Positions 52,511 through 63,764 of a stretch of DNA of 64,000 nucleotides are shown here, one piece after another. Under the pieces are notes generated by a model. It did no database searches, was not told the origin of the DNA, and saw only the letters and a list, made by a program, of their open reading frames with translations. Position numbers and translations under genes: made by a program. Position 1 is the stretch's first letter. Every line of letters starts with the position of its first letter. Origin of the DNA: Pigmentiphaga sp. (GTDB lineage Bacteria; Pseudomonadota; Gammaproteobacteria; Burkholderiales; Burkholderiaceae_B); assembly GCA_023228945.1 (NCBI GenBank), contig JALOAI010000027.1, positions 8,076 to 72,075 on the forward strand. Direction: 5' to 3'.

Positions 52511-55500
52511 ATGGGCCGAGAGGGCGGCGGGCCTATGGGTCGAAACGAGGCGCGCAAGGGCTTGCGGCGGCGGGCGCGGCGCAGGGTTGGCGCCGAGCGG
52601 AGCCGGGTGTGGGTGTCGGCGGCGTGGGCGGCGCGCATCAGGGCGGCAGGAGCGGTGGTGGTCGCCTTGGTCCTGCTGCTCGCATCCGCTGATGCCATGG
52701 AGCCGTCCGCGGCCGACTGGAGCTGTGGCCCTCCCGCCCTGGGCGCGCCATGCCCCCAGGGCGGGCCGGCCACCCTGCCCTTGGGCGACGGCACGCCCAG
52801 CGGCCTGGGCAATCCGGTCAGCTTGACCAACGGCCATAAATACCAGCGTGAAGTCGATTGGCATGCCTACGCCGGCGAGTTGGGGCTCGAGGTCGTGCGC
52901 CATTATCATTCCGCCGATCTCCGCGACACCGGGTTGGGGCGCGGCTGGCGGTTGTCGTACGACACCCGGCTCTATCCCGTTGGGCGCGGCTGGCAGATCG
53001 TCCAGGCCGATGGCTCCCGTCTCGTTTTTGCGCCGCCCGGCGCGCCGGGCGAATCTTGCCGGGCGGTGGGGGCCGACGCCGGCGAGCTCCGGCCGCAGCT
53101 CGATGGCGGCTATCTATGGCAATGGCCTACCGGGCGCCAGTTGCGGTTCAACGCCCAGGGCAGGCTGGTGGAGATCCGGACCGCCGGCGGTGCGGCGCTA
53201 TCCCTGCACTACGGCGCAGTGCCCGGCCGCCATGACTTCGGCAGATTGTTGCGGGTGCGCGATCCGCACGGTCGCGAAATGCTCTTGCATTACCGCAACG
53301 ATCGGCTGGCGGAAATCGAGCTGCCCGATGGCCGTTTGCAATACTGGCATACCGCCGCCCGCCAACTGCGCGGGGTGGCTTATCCGTCGGGTCGCGCCCG
53401 TCTGTATGCCTACGAGGCTGGGCACCAGGGCGGGCAAGCGGGCGGCGAGCCCGATCTGGCCGGCGCGCGGATAACGGCTACCTGGTGGTGGGACCCAATG
53501 CAGGGGTTGCTGCCGCGCTGGGCCTGGAGCTACGACGAGCAGGGGCGCGTCGTGGCGGTGTTCGCGGGCGGCCGGCGGTCGGGCCGGCACGTGGCCTTGC
53601 ATTATCCGGCGAGTGCCGAAGCCTGGCAGGTCGCCATCACCGCCGGCCCGGCAACGCATACCTGGAGGCCGCACGATCTCCGCCCGCCTCCGGCGGCCGA
53701 CGCCGGGCTCCGGGGGATCGGCAAGCCCCGGCGGCTCTCCCTACCCAGCGTGGTGGCGGGGCGCCGCCGGTACCTGGAGTTCGATTGGAGCGGGCCAGCC
53801 GACTTCGCCGCCCATCGGCCCGGCCTGCCCTGGCGGGTGGTCGAAACCGGTTGGCGGCCGCCGGATGCCTCCACTCCGGCCTTGCCGGTGCGGCGCGAAT
53901 GGAGCTGGGAGCGCACCGCTCCCGCGCCGGCGCCGCCGCAGGGCGCCGAGGCGGGCACCGGCTGGCAACTGACGCGGCGCGGGCCGCCGGTTGCCGTGGG
54001 GCTTGGCGGCAAAGCCCGGGGCGCGATGGCGGGTGGGAACGGATGGCCCGGGCTACGGATATGGCGCGATGATCTCGGCGGCGTCTGGCGCTGGAGTAGC
54101 GCCGTGACCGGCCGGTTCGTGCGCGAACCCGTGGCACACGACGCGTCGGCCGAAGCGTGGCATTTTGCCAATAAAGATGTCTGGACATTCCACTTCGACG
54201 CTCACGGGCTGCTGCGGCAATGGCTGAGGCGTTCGGGGCAGGGGAGCGAAGATCGCGTGAACATCATCCCGGCGCCGGGACGCCTGCGCATCGAGCACTC
54301 CCACGAAAACCAAGATTGGATCTTTCCGGCGGATGAGGCGGGATTGGCGCGGCGGCGGATCGAGCGGCCCGCCCTGAGCGGCGCCCCGGCCTGGCACTAC
54401 GAAGAATCCTTCCGGCTCGACGCCGCCGGCCGCATCCTGAGCCACGAACTGCCGGAGGGCGGCCAACTGGAGTATCTGCGCGACACCGAAGGAAGGCTGC
54501 GGCGCATCACTTGGCTGCCGCCGGCGGGACCGGCTCGCGTGCTGTACCAGCAGACGGCCACCGGCCTGCTCCTGGCCAACGGTAGCCGAGTGGGCAGCGT
54601 GTTCCAGGAAGGCCGTCTGGTCTTTCTGTGGCAAAGCCATCATGGGCGGCCGCTATTGGCGCACCGGCGAACCTACGATGCCGACGGAAGGCCGAGTCAC
54701 GAATCGATCCGGGTGGCGGGAGGCGCGGCGATGCATCGCGGATTCGGCTACGACGCCGCCGGCCGGCTGGCGGTGGTGGCCACGCCCGGGGGCACCGAGT
54801 GGCGGGCCTGGGAAGCCTCGGGCGAGGCGCGCGCACGGCAAACGCGGGGTGAAGAACTCCGGCCTCCCGGCCGGAGCTTCTCCGCCACCCGCGAGGTGGA
54901 CGGGGCTGACGCTTTGGCCCGTGGTCAAAGCGCCGGGGGCCTGGTAGCGCGCCGCGATCCCTCCGGCTTGCCACTGGAGGCGGACGGTTGGCGGCTGCGC
55001 TATGGGGCGGATCGCCGTCTGGCTGAAGCCGAACAGCCCGGCGGGCCCCGGGTTCGCTATTTTCGCAACGCGTTTGGCGAACTCATCGGTCGCGACGATG
55101 GTCAAGACATGCGTCAGATGCTGTACGTCGGCCACCAGCGGGTGGCGGAATGGGGTTGGCGGCGCGGCGCGTGGGGCGTGCTGCGCCGGCTGGTGCTGGC
55201 CGACGAGTTGCCCGTGGCCTGGATCGAATACGGGGCTGCCGATACCGGCCGCGGCGCCATGGCTCTGGCCGCGCAAGATGCCAGCCCCGTGGATCGCGGG
55301 CGCAAGGTACTGCCCGGTGGCTGGGTGCATGGCCGTCGCCAGCCGGATGGCCGAGGCGTCCCAGCCTCGGGGCCGGATCTGTTCACGCTGCATGCCGATG
55401 CCATGGGAATCCCCCTGGCGGCTACCGATGATGCCGGACGGCTGCGCTGGAGTGCCGACGTCGACGCGTGGGGCCGCCGGATCCGGAACCGTGGGGCGTT

Positions 55501-56761
55501 GGATCCGGCCCTGCGCCTGCCGGGGCAGTGGGCCGACCCTCTCACGGGCTGGCACGACAATTACCAGCGCACCTATCATCCGGAATGGGGTCATTATCTG
55601 GAGCCCGACCCGGCCGGACCGCCAGGTATCCTGGCACCCGGCATGGGCTCCGACACCGCCTACGGCTATGCCGGCCACCAGCCGCGCCGCTGGCTCGATC
55701 CCACCGGCCTGGTGCTGTTTGCCTTCGATGGCACGCTGCAATCGGCGGCCAGCGGCGCCAACGTCTATCGATTGAGCCTTTGGTACCGCGACCAGGCCGC
55801 CATCGCCGCCGGCCTGCAATCCGCCTACTACGAAGCCGGGCCCGGCGGATGGCCCATGATCGATCTCGATGCCGCGGTGGGATGGTCCGCCGATCGCATC
55901 CTGCAAACCCAGTGGGATCGGTTGCTGCGGCATCTCAGCGCCTTCGAGGCCGCGCCGGATCCGGTGGCGCTCGATCTGCTCGGTTATTCGCGGGGAGCGG
56001 CCCTCGCCCGGCATTTCGCCAACCTCATCCTCGGCAAAGTGCGCCAAGGCCGCTTCTGGGACTGGGACCATGAGCTGGGTACCGTCACGGCCTGCGTCGA
56101 TACCCGCTTTCTCGGTCTATTCGATACGGTGGCGCAGTTCGGCGTGCTCGGGGCGCGCAACGATGTCTTCGACTTCACCGTCGATTCCGCCTGGCGCGGG
56201 GTGGCGCACGCCGTGGCGCTGCACGAACGGCGCAGTTTCTTCCCCCTGCTGTCCATCGACCAGATCGGGCAGGCCTGGCCCGAAGGGTGGGCGGAGCAGC
56301 CCTTCATCGGAGCGCATGGCGACATCGGCGGCGGGTTGCTGTTGCCTACCGACCTGGCGCCCGACGAAGCCGCCTTGTCCGACGTCAGCCTGCGCTGGAT
56401 GGCGGAGCAGGCCGAGGCGGTCGGCCTATGGCTCGACCGTAACGGCGATCCGCTGGCCGCCGGCGCCTGGTCGCGGATGCACGATTTCCGAACGCCCGTA
56501 CAGCGGCTGGCCGGTTGGCAGCGCGATTCAGCCGGTGGGCCCCTGCCGGGTGTGCCGGCGTCCGACCGGGCCGTGCGCCACGCCTCGGGCGCCGCCTGGC
56601 TGCCGGCGCAGGGGGAGCACCCTCGTTATGGCGCAGGGCAACGGCTTACCGCCGAGACGCTGGTGCAACGTACCGAGCGGTGGCTCGGAGACCCCGATCC
56701 GGCGGTGGCACGGGTCGATCTCGCGGCGTACGAGAGCTGGCTGGCGGGCCTGCCCCGATAG
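52511..56761 (+). CDS. Secreted RHS-repeat protein with a C-terminal Tle1-like (DUF2235) lipase domain
   Basis: The 1416-residue protein has a basic N-terminus and a hydrophobic signal segment (AGAVVVALVLLLASADAMEP, about residues 38-57), then GNPVSLTNGHKYQREVDW, the DUF6531-type RHS entry. YD-type repeats follow, with RHS hallmarks near the end: ADPLTGWHDNYQRTYHPEWG, and PRRWLDPTGL at about 1057-1066, which matches the RHS core cleavage motif P-x4-D-P-x-G-L. The C-terminal 350 residues are a lipase-like alpha/beta hydrolase: FAFDGTLQ, the nucleophile elbow LGYSRGAA (about 1156-1162), LFDTVAQFG and FIGAHGDIGGG (about 1264-1274), as in T6SS Tle1 phospholipases. No PAAR domain, T6SS gene or immunity gene is adjacent. 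Shorter starts, such as the ATG at 52535, are possible. Confidence 0.85.
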   Translation: MGREGGGPMGRNEARKGLRRRARRRVGAERSRVWVSAAWAARIRAAGAVVVALVLLLASADAMEPSAADWSCGPPALGAPCPQGGPATLPLGDGTPSGLGNPVSLTNGHKYQREVDWHAYAGELGLEVVRHYHSADLRDTGLGRGWRLSYDTRLYPVGRGWQIVQADGSRLVFAPPGAPGESCRAVGADAGELRPQLDGGYLWQWPTGRQLRFNAQGRLVEIRTAGGAALSLHYGAVPGRHDFGRLLRVRDPHGREMLLHYRNDRLAEIELPDGRLQYWHTAARQLRGVAYPSGRARLYAYEAGHQGGQAGGEPDLAGARITATWWWDPMQGLLPRWAWSYDEQGRVVAVFAGGRRSGRHVALHYPASAEAWQVAITAGPATHTWRPHDLRPPPAADAGLRGIGKPRRLSLPSVVAGRRRYLEFDWSGPADFAAHRPGLPWRVVETGWRPPDASTPALPVRREWSWERTAPAPAPPQGAEAGTGWQLTRRGPPVAVGLGGKARGAMAGGNGWPGLRIWRDDLGGVWRWSSAVTGRFVREPVAHDASAEAWHFANKDVWTFHFDAHGLLRQWLRRSGQGSEDRVNIIPAPGRLRIEHSHENQDWIFPADEAGLARRRIERPALSGAPAWHYEESFRLDAAGRILSHELPEGGQLEYLRDTEGRLRRITWLPPAGPARVLYQQTATGLLLANGSRVGSVFQEGRLVFLWQSHHGRPLLAHRRTYDADGRPSHESIRVAGGAAMHRGFGYDAAGRLAVVATPGGTEWRAWEASGEARARQTRGEELRPPGRSFSATREVDGADALARGQSAGGLVARRDPSGLPLEADGWRLRYGADRRLAEAEQPGGPRVRYFRNAFGELIGRDDGQDMRQMLYVGHQRVAEWGWRRGAWGVLRRLVLADELPVAWIEYGAADTGRGAMALAAQDASPVDRGRKVLPGGWVHGRRQPDGRGVPASGPDLFTLHADAMGIPLAATDDAGRLRWSADVDAWGRRIRNRGALDPALRLPGQWADPLTGWHDNYQRTYHPEWGHYLEPDPAGPPGILAPGMGSDTAYGYAGHQPRRWLDPTGLVLFAFDGTLQSAASGANVYRLSLWYRDQAAIAAGLQSAYYEAGPGGWPMIDLDAAVGWSADRILQTQWDRLLRHLSAFEAAPDPVALDLLGYSRGAALARHFANLILGKVRQGRFWDWDHELGTVTACVDTRFLGLFDTVAQFGVLGARNDVFDFTVDSAWRGVAHAVALHERRSFFPLLSIDQIGQAWPEGWAEQPFIGAHGDIGGGLLLPTDLAPDEAALSDVSLRWMAEQAEAVGLWLDRNGDPLAAGAWSRMHDFRTPVQRLAGWQRDSAGGPLPGVPASDRAVRHASGAAWLPAQGEHPRYGAGQRLTAETLVQRTERWLGDPDPAVARVDLAAYESWLAGLPR

Positions 56762-56951
56762 CGCCAGGCATCGGATCCGCGCCTCGGCCTGCTAAGATAT
56801 ACGGTTAACCACGCACTTGAGCGCCAACTTCGCTCTCCGGAACCGGATTCAGCGAAACCAGTCCCACACTGGAACCGCTGCCTTCCGGGCCCAGCGACGA
56901 AGCTCGGGCCTCATGAGTCCGAGCTCTCCATTTTCATCCGTACTCGCCACC

Positions 56952-58646
56952 ATGCTTCTCCAGCAACAGACCGAATTGATCGACTTGATCGGCCGCGCCG
57001 TGCGGGCCGTCGTGCCGGAGGCGCAGGCCGACATCCAGCTCGAACGTCCCAAGGTGGCGGCTCATGGCGATGTGGCATGCAATGTGGCCATGCCGCTGGC
57101 GCGTATCGTCAAGCGTAATCCGCGAGCCTTGGCCGAGGCCATCGTCGCCGAACTCCTGCCGCTGCCGCGAGCCGCGCTCCTGCTTGAGGCCGCCGAAGTG
57201 GCGGGGCCGGGCTTCATCAACTTTCGTCTCACGCCGGCGGCCAAGCAGGCCGTGGTGGCCGAGATCGCCCGCGAGGGGGCACAGTTTGGCCAGGCTCCCG
57301 CCCATGGCGAACAGGTGTTGGTGGAGTTCGTGTCAGCCAATCCCACGGGGCCGCTGCACGTCGGCCACGCCCGGCAGGCAGCCCTGGGCGATGCCATCTG
57401 CCGCCTGTTCCAGGCGGGAGGCTATGCGGTCACGCGCGAGTTCTACTACAACGACGCCGGCAATCAGATCCAGAACCTCGCGCTCAGCGTGCAGGCGCGG
57501 GCGCGGGGCATTGCGCCCGATCACCCGGATTTTCCGGCCGACGGCTACAAGGGCGATTACATCGCCGAGATCGCGACGGATTTCATGGCGGGCGCCACGG
57601 TGCAGGCGAGCGATGGCGACCCGGTGCGGGGCAGCGCCAATCCCGACGACCTCGAATCGATCCGGTCGTTTGCCGTGGCCTATTTGCGCCGCGAGCAGGA
57701 TCTCGACCTCCAAGCCTTCGATCTGCGCTTCGACAACTACGCCCTCGAAAGCGCGCTGTACACCACGGGCCGGGTCGAAGAGGTCGTGGCCCGGCTGGTC
57801 GCCAGCGGCCATACCTACGAAGAGGGCGGCGCGCTCTGGTTGCGCACCACGGAGCTTGGCGAAGGCGACGACAAAGACCGCGTGATGCGCAAGTCGGAGG
57901 GGGGTTATACCTACTTCGTGCCCGATGTCGCCTATCACGTTACCAAATGGGAACGCGGTTTTCATCGCGCCATCAACATCCAGGGCAGCGATCACCATGG
58001 CACCATCGCCCGGGTGCGCTCCGGCCTGCAGGCCCTGGAGATGGGTATTCCCAAGGGCTATCCCGACTACGTCTTGCATAAAATGGTCAAGGTCGTGCGG
58101 GGCGGCGAAGAAGTCAAGATTTCCAAGCGGGCCGGCAGTTATGTCACCTTGCGCGACCTGATCGATTGGGTGGGGCGCGATGCCGTGCGCTTCTTCCTGA
58201 TCCAGCGCCGCGCCGATACCGAGTTTGTCTTCGACATCGATCTCGCCCTCAAGCAGAGCGACGAGAACCCGGTGTATTACATCCAGTACGCCCATGCGCG
58301 GATCTGCTCCATTCTCCAGCAATGGGGTGGCGATCCCGAGAGCCTGCGGCAGGCCGACACCTCGCCATTGGTGGCACCCACCGAATTCGCATTGTTGCAG
58401 CGCCTGGCGGGTTTTCCGGCAATGATCCGGTCGGCGGTGGCCGAGCTCGCGCCGCACCATGTCGCGTATTGGCTGAAGGACTGCGCGGCCGACTTCCATG
58501 CTTACTACAATGCCGAAAGAGTCTTGGTCGACGATCCCGGTTTGCGCCTGGCCCGCCTGGCATTGCTGGCAGCTACCCGCCAGGTGATTGCCAACGGCCT
58601 GGGCCTGCTGGGCGTCACCGCACCCGAGCGCCTCGAGCGCGATTGA
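56952..58646 (+). CDS. argS: Arginyl-tRNA synthetase
   Basis: The product of about 564 residues is a class I synthetase with the HIGH-type motif in ANPTGPLHVGHARQAALG and the KMSKS-equivalent VKISKRAGSYVTLRDL. The N-terminal Add-1 domain (LERPKVAAHGDVACNVAMPL) recognises the tRNA D-loop. It attaches arginine to tRNA-Arg in the cytoplasm. The start at 56952 (MLLQQQTELIDLI) fits the family; an ATG at 56913 would add 13 residues. The gene is followed by the SPOR protein gene 18 bp downstream. Confidence 0.95.
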   Translation: MLLQQQTELIDLIGRAVRAVVPEAQADIQLERPKVAAHGDVACNVAMPLARIVKRNPRALAEAIVAELLPLPRAALLLEAAEVAGPGFINFRLTPAAKQAVVAEIAREGAQFGQAPAHGEQVLVEFVSANPTGPLHVGHARQAALGDAICRLFQAGGYAVTREFYYNDAGNQIQNLALSVQARARGIAPDHPDFPADGYKGDYIAEIATDFMAGATVQASDGDPVRGSANPDDLESIRSFAVAYLRREQDLDLQAFDLRFDNYALESALYTTGRVEEVVARLVASGHTYEEGGALWLRTTELGEGDDKDRVMRKSEGGYTYFVPDVAYHVTKWERGFHRAINIQGSDHHGTIARVRSGLQALEMGIPKGYPDYVLHKMVKVVRGGEEVKISKRAGSYVTLRDLIDWVGRDAVRFFLIQRRADTEFVFDIDLALKQSDENPVYYIQYAHARICSILQQWGGDPESLRQADTSPLVAPTEFALLQRLAGFPAMIRSAVAELAPHHVAYWLKDCAADFHAYYNAERVLVDDPGLRLARLALLAATRQVIANGLGLLGVTAPERLERD

Positions 58647-58664
58647 TCATTACGGAATCCGTCC

Positions 58665-59330
58665 ATGGCTCGAAGCAAGCAATCCTCGCGAAACCGGACA
58701 GAGCGCCGCGGGGGCGCGCTGTTCGGGGTGATGGCCGGCGTCGTGCTCGGCCTCCTGGTGGCCGCGGCGGTCGCTGTCTATATATCCGGGGCGCCGGTGC
58801 CATTCGTCGACCGTGCCTCGCGCGGGCCCGATCCCATTCCCACGCTGGGGCAGCGTCCCGATCCCAATCTGGGGCTGTCGTCGGCGGGTATCGCGCCGCC
58901 GCCGTCGATCCTCGTACCGGCTCCCACCGTGCCAACGTCGCCACCGGCGGGCGCGGGGCAACCGCCGGGCGCCGGCGCCGCCGGCCGTCCGGGCGCTGCC
59001 TCGCCGTCCGCGCCACAAGAGGCCGACGCACTGGGCGCCTTGGTGGCCAGCCTGGGCAATCGCGGCGCGTCCGCGCCGGCGCCCATCCCGACCGCGCCCG
59101 CGGGGCGCTATATCCTGCAGGTCGGGGCGTATCGCGTTCTCGAAGAAGCCGAAGCCTTGAAGGCGCGCCTGGCGCTGCTGGGCTTCGAGGCCCGGGTGCA
59201 CCAGGCAATGGTCAATGGCGTACTGGTCAATCGGGTTCAGGTCGGGCCGTATGCCAATGTCGAGGCCATGAACCAGGCGCGTGAACGTCTGACCGCCAAT
59301 CAGGTCGAATCCACCGTCGTGCGCAACTGA
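58665..59330 (+). CDS. SPOR domain-containing protein
   Basis: The 221-residue protein has a short basic cytoplasmic tail, a membrane segment (VMAGVVLGLLVAAAVAVYIS, residues about 22-41), a proline-alanine-rich periplasmic linker and a C-terminal SPOR domain (GRYILQVGAYRVLEEAEALK, VLVNRVQVGPYANVEAMNQA). SPOR domains bind glycan strands denuded of peptide at division sites, as in FtsN. It lies between argS and dsbA, as in related betaproteobacteria. Confidence 0.93.
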   Translation: MARSKQSSRNRTERRGGALFGVMAGVVLGLLVAAAVAVYISGAPVPFVDRASRGPDPIPTLGQRPDPNLGLSSAGIAPPPSILVPAPTVPTSPPAGAGQPPGAGAAGRPGAASPSAPQEADALGALVASLGNRGASAPAPIPTAPAGRYILQVGAYRVLEEAEALKARLALLGFEARVHQAMVNGVLVNRVQVGPYANVEAMNQARERLTANQVESTVVRN

Positions 59331-59422
59331 TGGCGGGCCGGCGGCCCGCCGCGGCTTGGCATAATGGGCGGTGCGTTATCGGTCGCCGTGTTGATCCCCT
59401 TCTTTCCGTTCGAGGTCGTTTC

Positions 59423-60064
59423 ATGAACTCCCGTGTCTTTAATCGCCAGTTCGCCTGGCAATTGCTGTTCGTGCTGCTGCTGTCCGCGGTGGCGCTGGTG
59501 GCGCGTGCCCAGGGTGGCGGCCAGCCGTTCGCGGTTATCGATCCGCCGCAGGCCACCGACGCGCCCGGCAAGGTCGAAGTGCTGGCCTTTTTCCAGTACG
59601 GCTGCCCGCATTGCCGCGCCATGGAGCCGCTGCTGCTCAAATGGGAACCCAAGCTGGCCGACGACGTTCTGGTGAGGCACGTGCCGGTGGCGTTCAATGC
59701 GAGCATGGCGCCCTGGCAATACCTCTATTACAGCCTCGAAGCCCTCGACCGGCGCGATCTGCAGGTGGCGGTTTTCAATGCCGTGCAAACCGAGCGCAAT
59801 CCGCTCAATTCCCCCGAACGGGTGTTCGATTGGGCGGCCAAGCAAGGGCTGGATCGTGCCGAGTTCGAGTCGATGTACAAATCCTTCGGTGTTGCCGCCA
59901 AGGTCAAGCGGGCCCAGCAATTGATCCAGGCATACAACATCCAGAGCGTGCCCGCCATGGCGGTCGGCGGCCGCTACCTCACGTCGCCGGCCCTGGCCAA
60001 TGGGTATCAGCAATCGCTCGACGTCACGGACGACCTGATCGAACGCGTGCGGCAGAGTGGCTGA
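59423..60064 (+). CDS. dsbA: Thiol:disulfide interchange protein DsbA
   Basis: The 213-residue protein has a signal peptide (LLFVLLLSAVALVARAQ) and the catalytic FFQYGCPHCRAMEP with CPHC at residues 61-64, plus the cis-proline in IQSVPAMAVGGRYL. It oxidises cysteines of secreted proteins in the periplasm and is re-oxidised by DsbB. The start at 59423 follows CGAGG. Confidence 0.95.
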   Translation: MNSRVFNRQFAWQLLFVLLLSAVALVARAQGGGQPFAVIDPPQATDAPGKVEVLAFFQYGCPHCRAMEPLLLKWEPKLADDVLVRHVPVAFNASMAPWQYLYYSLEALDRRDLQVAVFNAVQTERNPLNSPERVFDWAAKQGLDRAEFESMYKSFGVAAKVKRAQQLIQAYNIQSVPAMAVGGRYLTSPALANGYQQSLDVTDDLIERVRQSG

Positions 60065-60127
60065 GCCGGCGCTGAACCCGGAGTTCGCCGGGGCGTGGCG
60101 CACAGCCCACGTTCCAGGTTTTCCTGG

Positions 60128-60157
60128 TTGACTCACGGCTGCGCCAAAAGGTAGAAT
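60128..60157 (+). promoter_or_regulatory. Predicted promoter of the str operon
   Basis: TTGACT (60128-60133) and TAGAAT (60152-60157) are separated by 18 bp, a good sigma-70 pair. The transcript would carry a leader of about 230 nt before rpsL at 60396. The 331-bp gap from dsbA to rpsL contains no other gene that I can recognise. Confidence 0.7.
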
Positions 60158-60395
60158 CAGAGGCTTTTATAATTATTGGTGACTGCGCCTGCTGCACGGG
60201 CGCGCGGTACGCTCTTTAAGGCTTGTGGCGAGCGTGCCGCGTGGTGCCGATGCGCCAGGCGGGTTGCTCGCGGCTCGGTTGTTCGCAGCCCCTATGCCCG
60301 GGATGCCGGCAACCGAGTTCGCTTCGTCGGCAGCGATGCCGATAAACGCCAAGGGGCCCCGCCAGCCGGGGCTCGCGCCACAAGGACCTCAAAGC

Positions 60396-60773
60396 ATGCC
60401 CACTATTAGTCAACTCGTGCGTAAACCGCGCGAAGTCGCTCAGCTCAAGAGCAAGAGCCCCGCGCTCGAAAACTGCCCGCAGCGCCGCGGCGTCTGCACC
60501 CGCGTGTACACCACCACGCCCAAGAAGCCCAACTCGGCGCTTCGTAAAGTGGCCAAGGTGCGTCTCACCAATGGCTACGAAGTCATTTCCTACATCGGCG
60601 GCGAAGGCCACAACCTCCAGGAGCACTCGGTGGTTCTGGTGCGCGGCGGCCGGGTCAAGGATCTGCCGGGTGTGCGCTATCACATCGTTCGCGGCTCCCT
60701 CGATCTGCAGGGCGTCAAAGACCGGAAGCAGGCCCGTTCCAAGTACGGCGCCAAGCGCCCCAAAAAGGCCTGA
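60396..60773 (+). CDS. rpsL: Ribosomal protein uS12
   Basis: The 125-residue protein starts MPTISQLVRKPREVAQLKSK and contains the invariant VYTTTPKKPNSALRKVAKVR and GGRVKDLPGVRYHIVRG. The lysine in the TTPKKPNS loop and the PGVRYH loop are of the streptomycin-sensitive type. It is part of the 30S decoding centre and the first gene of the str operon. Confidence 0.98.
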   Translation: MPTISQLVRKPREVAQLKSKSPALENCPQRRGVCTRVYTTTPKKPNSALRKVAKVRLTNGYEVISYIGGEGHNLQEHSVVLVRGGRVKDLPGVRYHIVRGSLDLQGVKDRKQARSKYGAKRPKKA

Positions 60774-61010
60774 TCCTCAGGTTTGCCGTATCGGCAGGTG
60801 CCCAAGCCGCCAGCCAAAAAGTTTCACAAATTCGTTGTATCGTTGCCGGTGTCTTGCGCAAGCAGGGCGTCTGGTGCACTCGGGGCGGGCCGCTGGGCCG
60901 CAGTCCTCGAGACGTAAGTGGCAATTCTGGCTTCGTGCCAAATGGGTTGCCGTGGCCGTGCCGCCCGCCGGGCTGGCATGTGCAACTGAACCGACACACA
61001 GGAAAATATC

Positions 61011-61481
61011 ATGCCCCGTCGTCGCGAAGTCCCCAAACGCGAAATTCTGCCCGATCCCAAGTTCGGTAACGTCGAACTGGCCAAGTTCATGAACGTCATC
61101 ATGCTGTCGGGCAAAAAAGCAGTAGCCGAGCGCATTGTTTATGGTGCCCTCGACCAAGTCCAGACCAAAACCGGCAAAGAGCCGATCGAGGTCTTCATCG
61201 CCGCCATCAACAACATCAAGCCGTTGGTCGAAGTCAAGAGCCGCCGTGTGGGTGGCGCCAACTACCAGGTGCCCGTCGAGGTCCGTCCGGTGCGTCGCCT
61301 GGCCTTGGCCATGCGTTGGTTGCGCGAAGCCGCCAAGAAGCGCGGCGAGAAGTCCATGGATCTGCGCTTGGCCGGAGAACTGATGGACGCCGCCGAAGGC
61401 CGCGGCGGCGCCATGAAGAAGCGTGAAGACACGCACAAGATGGCCGAGGCCAACAAGGCCTTCAGCCATTTCCGCTGGTAA
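61011..61481 (+). CDS. rpsG: Ribosomal protein uS7
   Basis: The 156-residue protein starts MPRRREVPKREILPDPKFGN, has VAERIVYGALDQVQTKTGKE, and ends KMAEANKAFSHFRW. It nucleates the head of the 30S subunit. It follows rpsL after a long 237-bp spacer in which S7 autoregulation is possible; in E. coli this intercistronic region binds S7. Confidence 0.98.
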   Translation: MPRRREVPKREILPDPKFGNVELAKFMNVIMLSGKKAVAERIVYGALDQVQTKTGKEPIEVFIAAINNIKPLVEVKSRRVGGANYQVPVEVRPVRRLALAMRWLREAAKKRGEKSMDLRLAGELMDAAEGRGGAMKKREDTHKMAEANKAFSHFRW

Positions 61482-61571
61482 TACCCTGGCCAGAGTCAAA
61501 GGGCACGCCGGCTTCGGCCGGTGTGCGTGGCGACCCCACCCGCAGTCGCAAGTTTCAAGGAACCGTTAATC

Positions 61572-63677
<2,106 letters not shown>

Positions 63678-63697
63678 TTCGTTTTATCGAGACCCCG

Positions 63698-63730
63698 GGC
63701 CGGGGTGTTTCCCCGGCCTTCATTCTATTT
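63698..63730 (+). terminator. Hairpin in the fusA-tuf spacer
   Basis: GGCCGGGG and CCCCGGCC form an 8-bp stem with a TGTTT loop, followed by TTCATTCTATTT. It may partially terminate or process the transcript between fusA and tuf. Confidence 0.45.
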
Positions 63731-63764
63731 CCGCAGAAGCACCATTCCCTGAAGGAAAACTATC

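Noticed and set aside
52511..56761. Assignment of the RHS protein as a T6SS effector
   Set aside because: There is no PAAR domain, VgrG, chaperone or T6SS gene in the window, and the N-terminus looks like a Sec signal.
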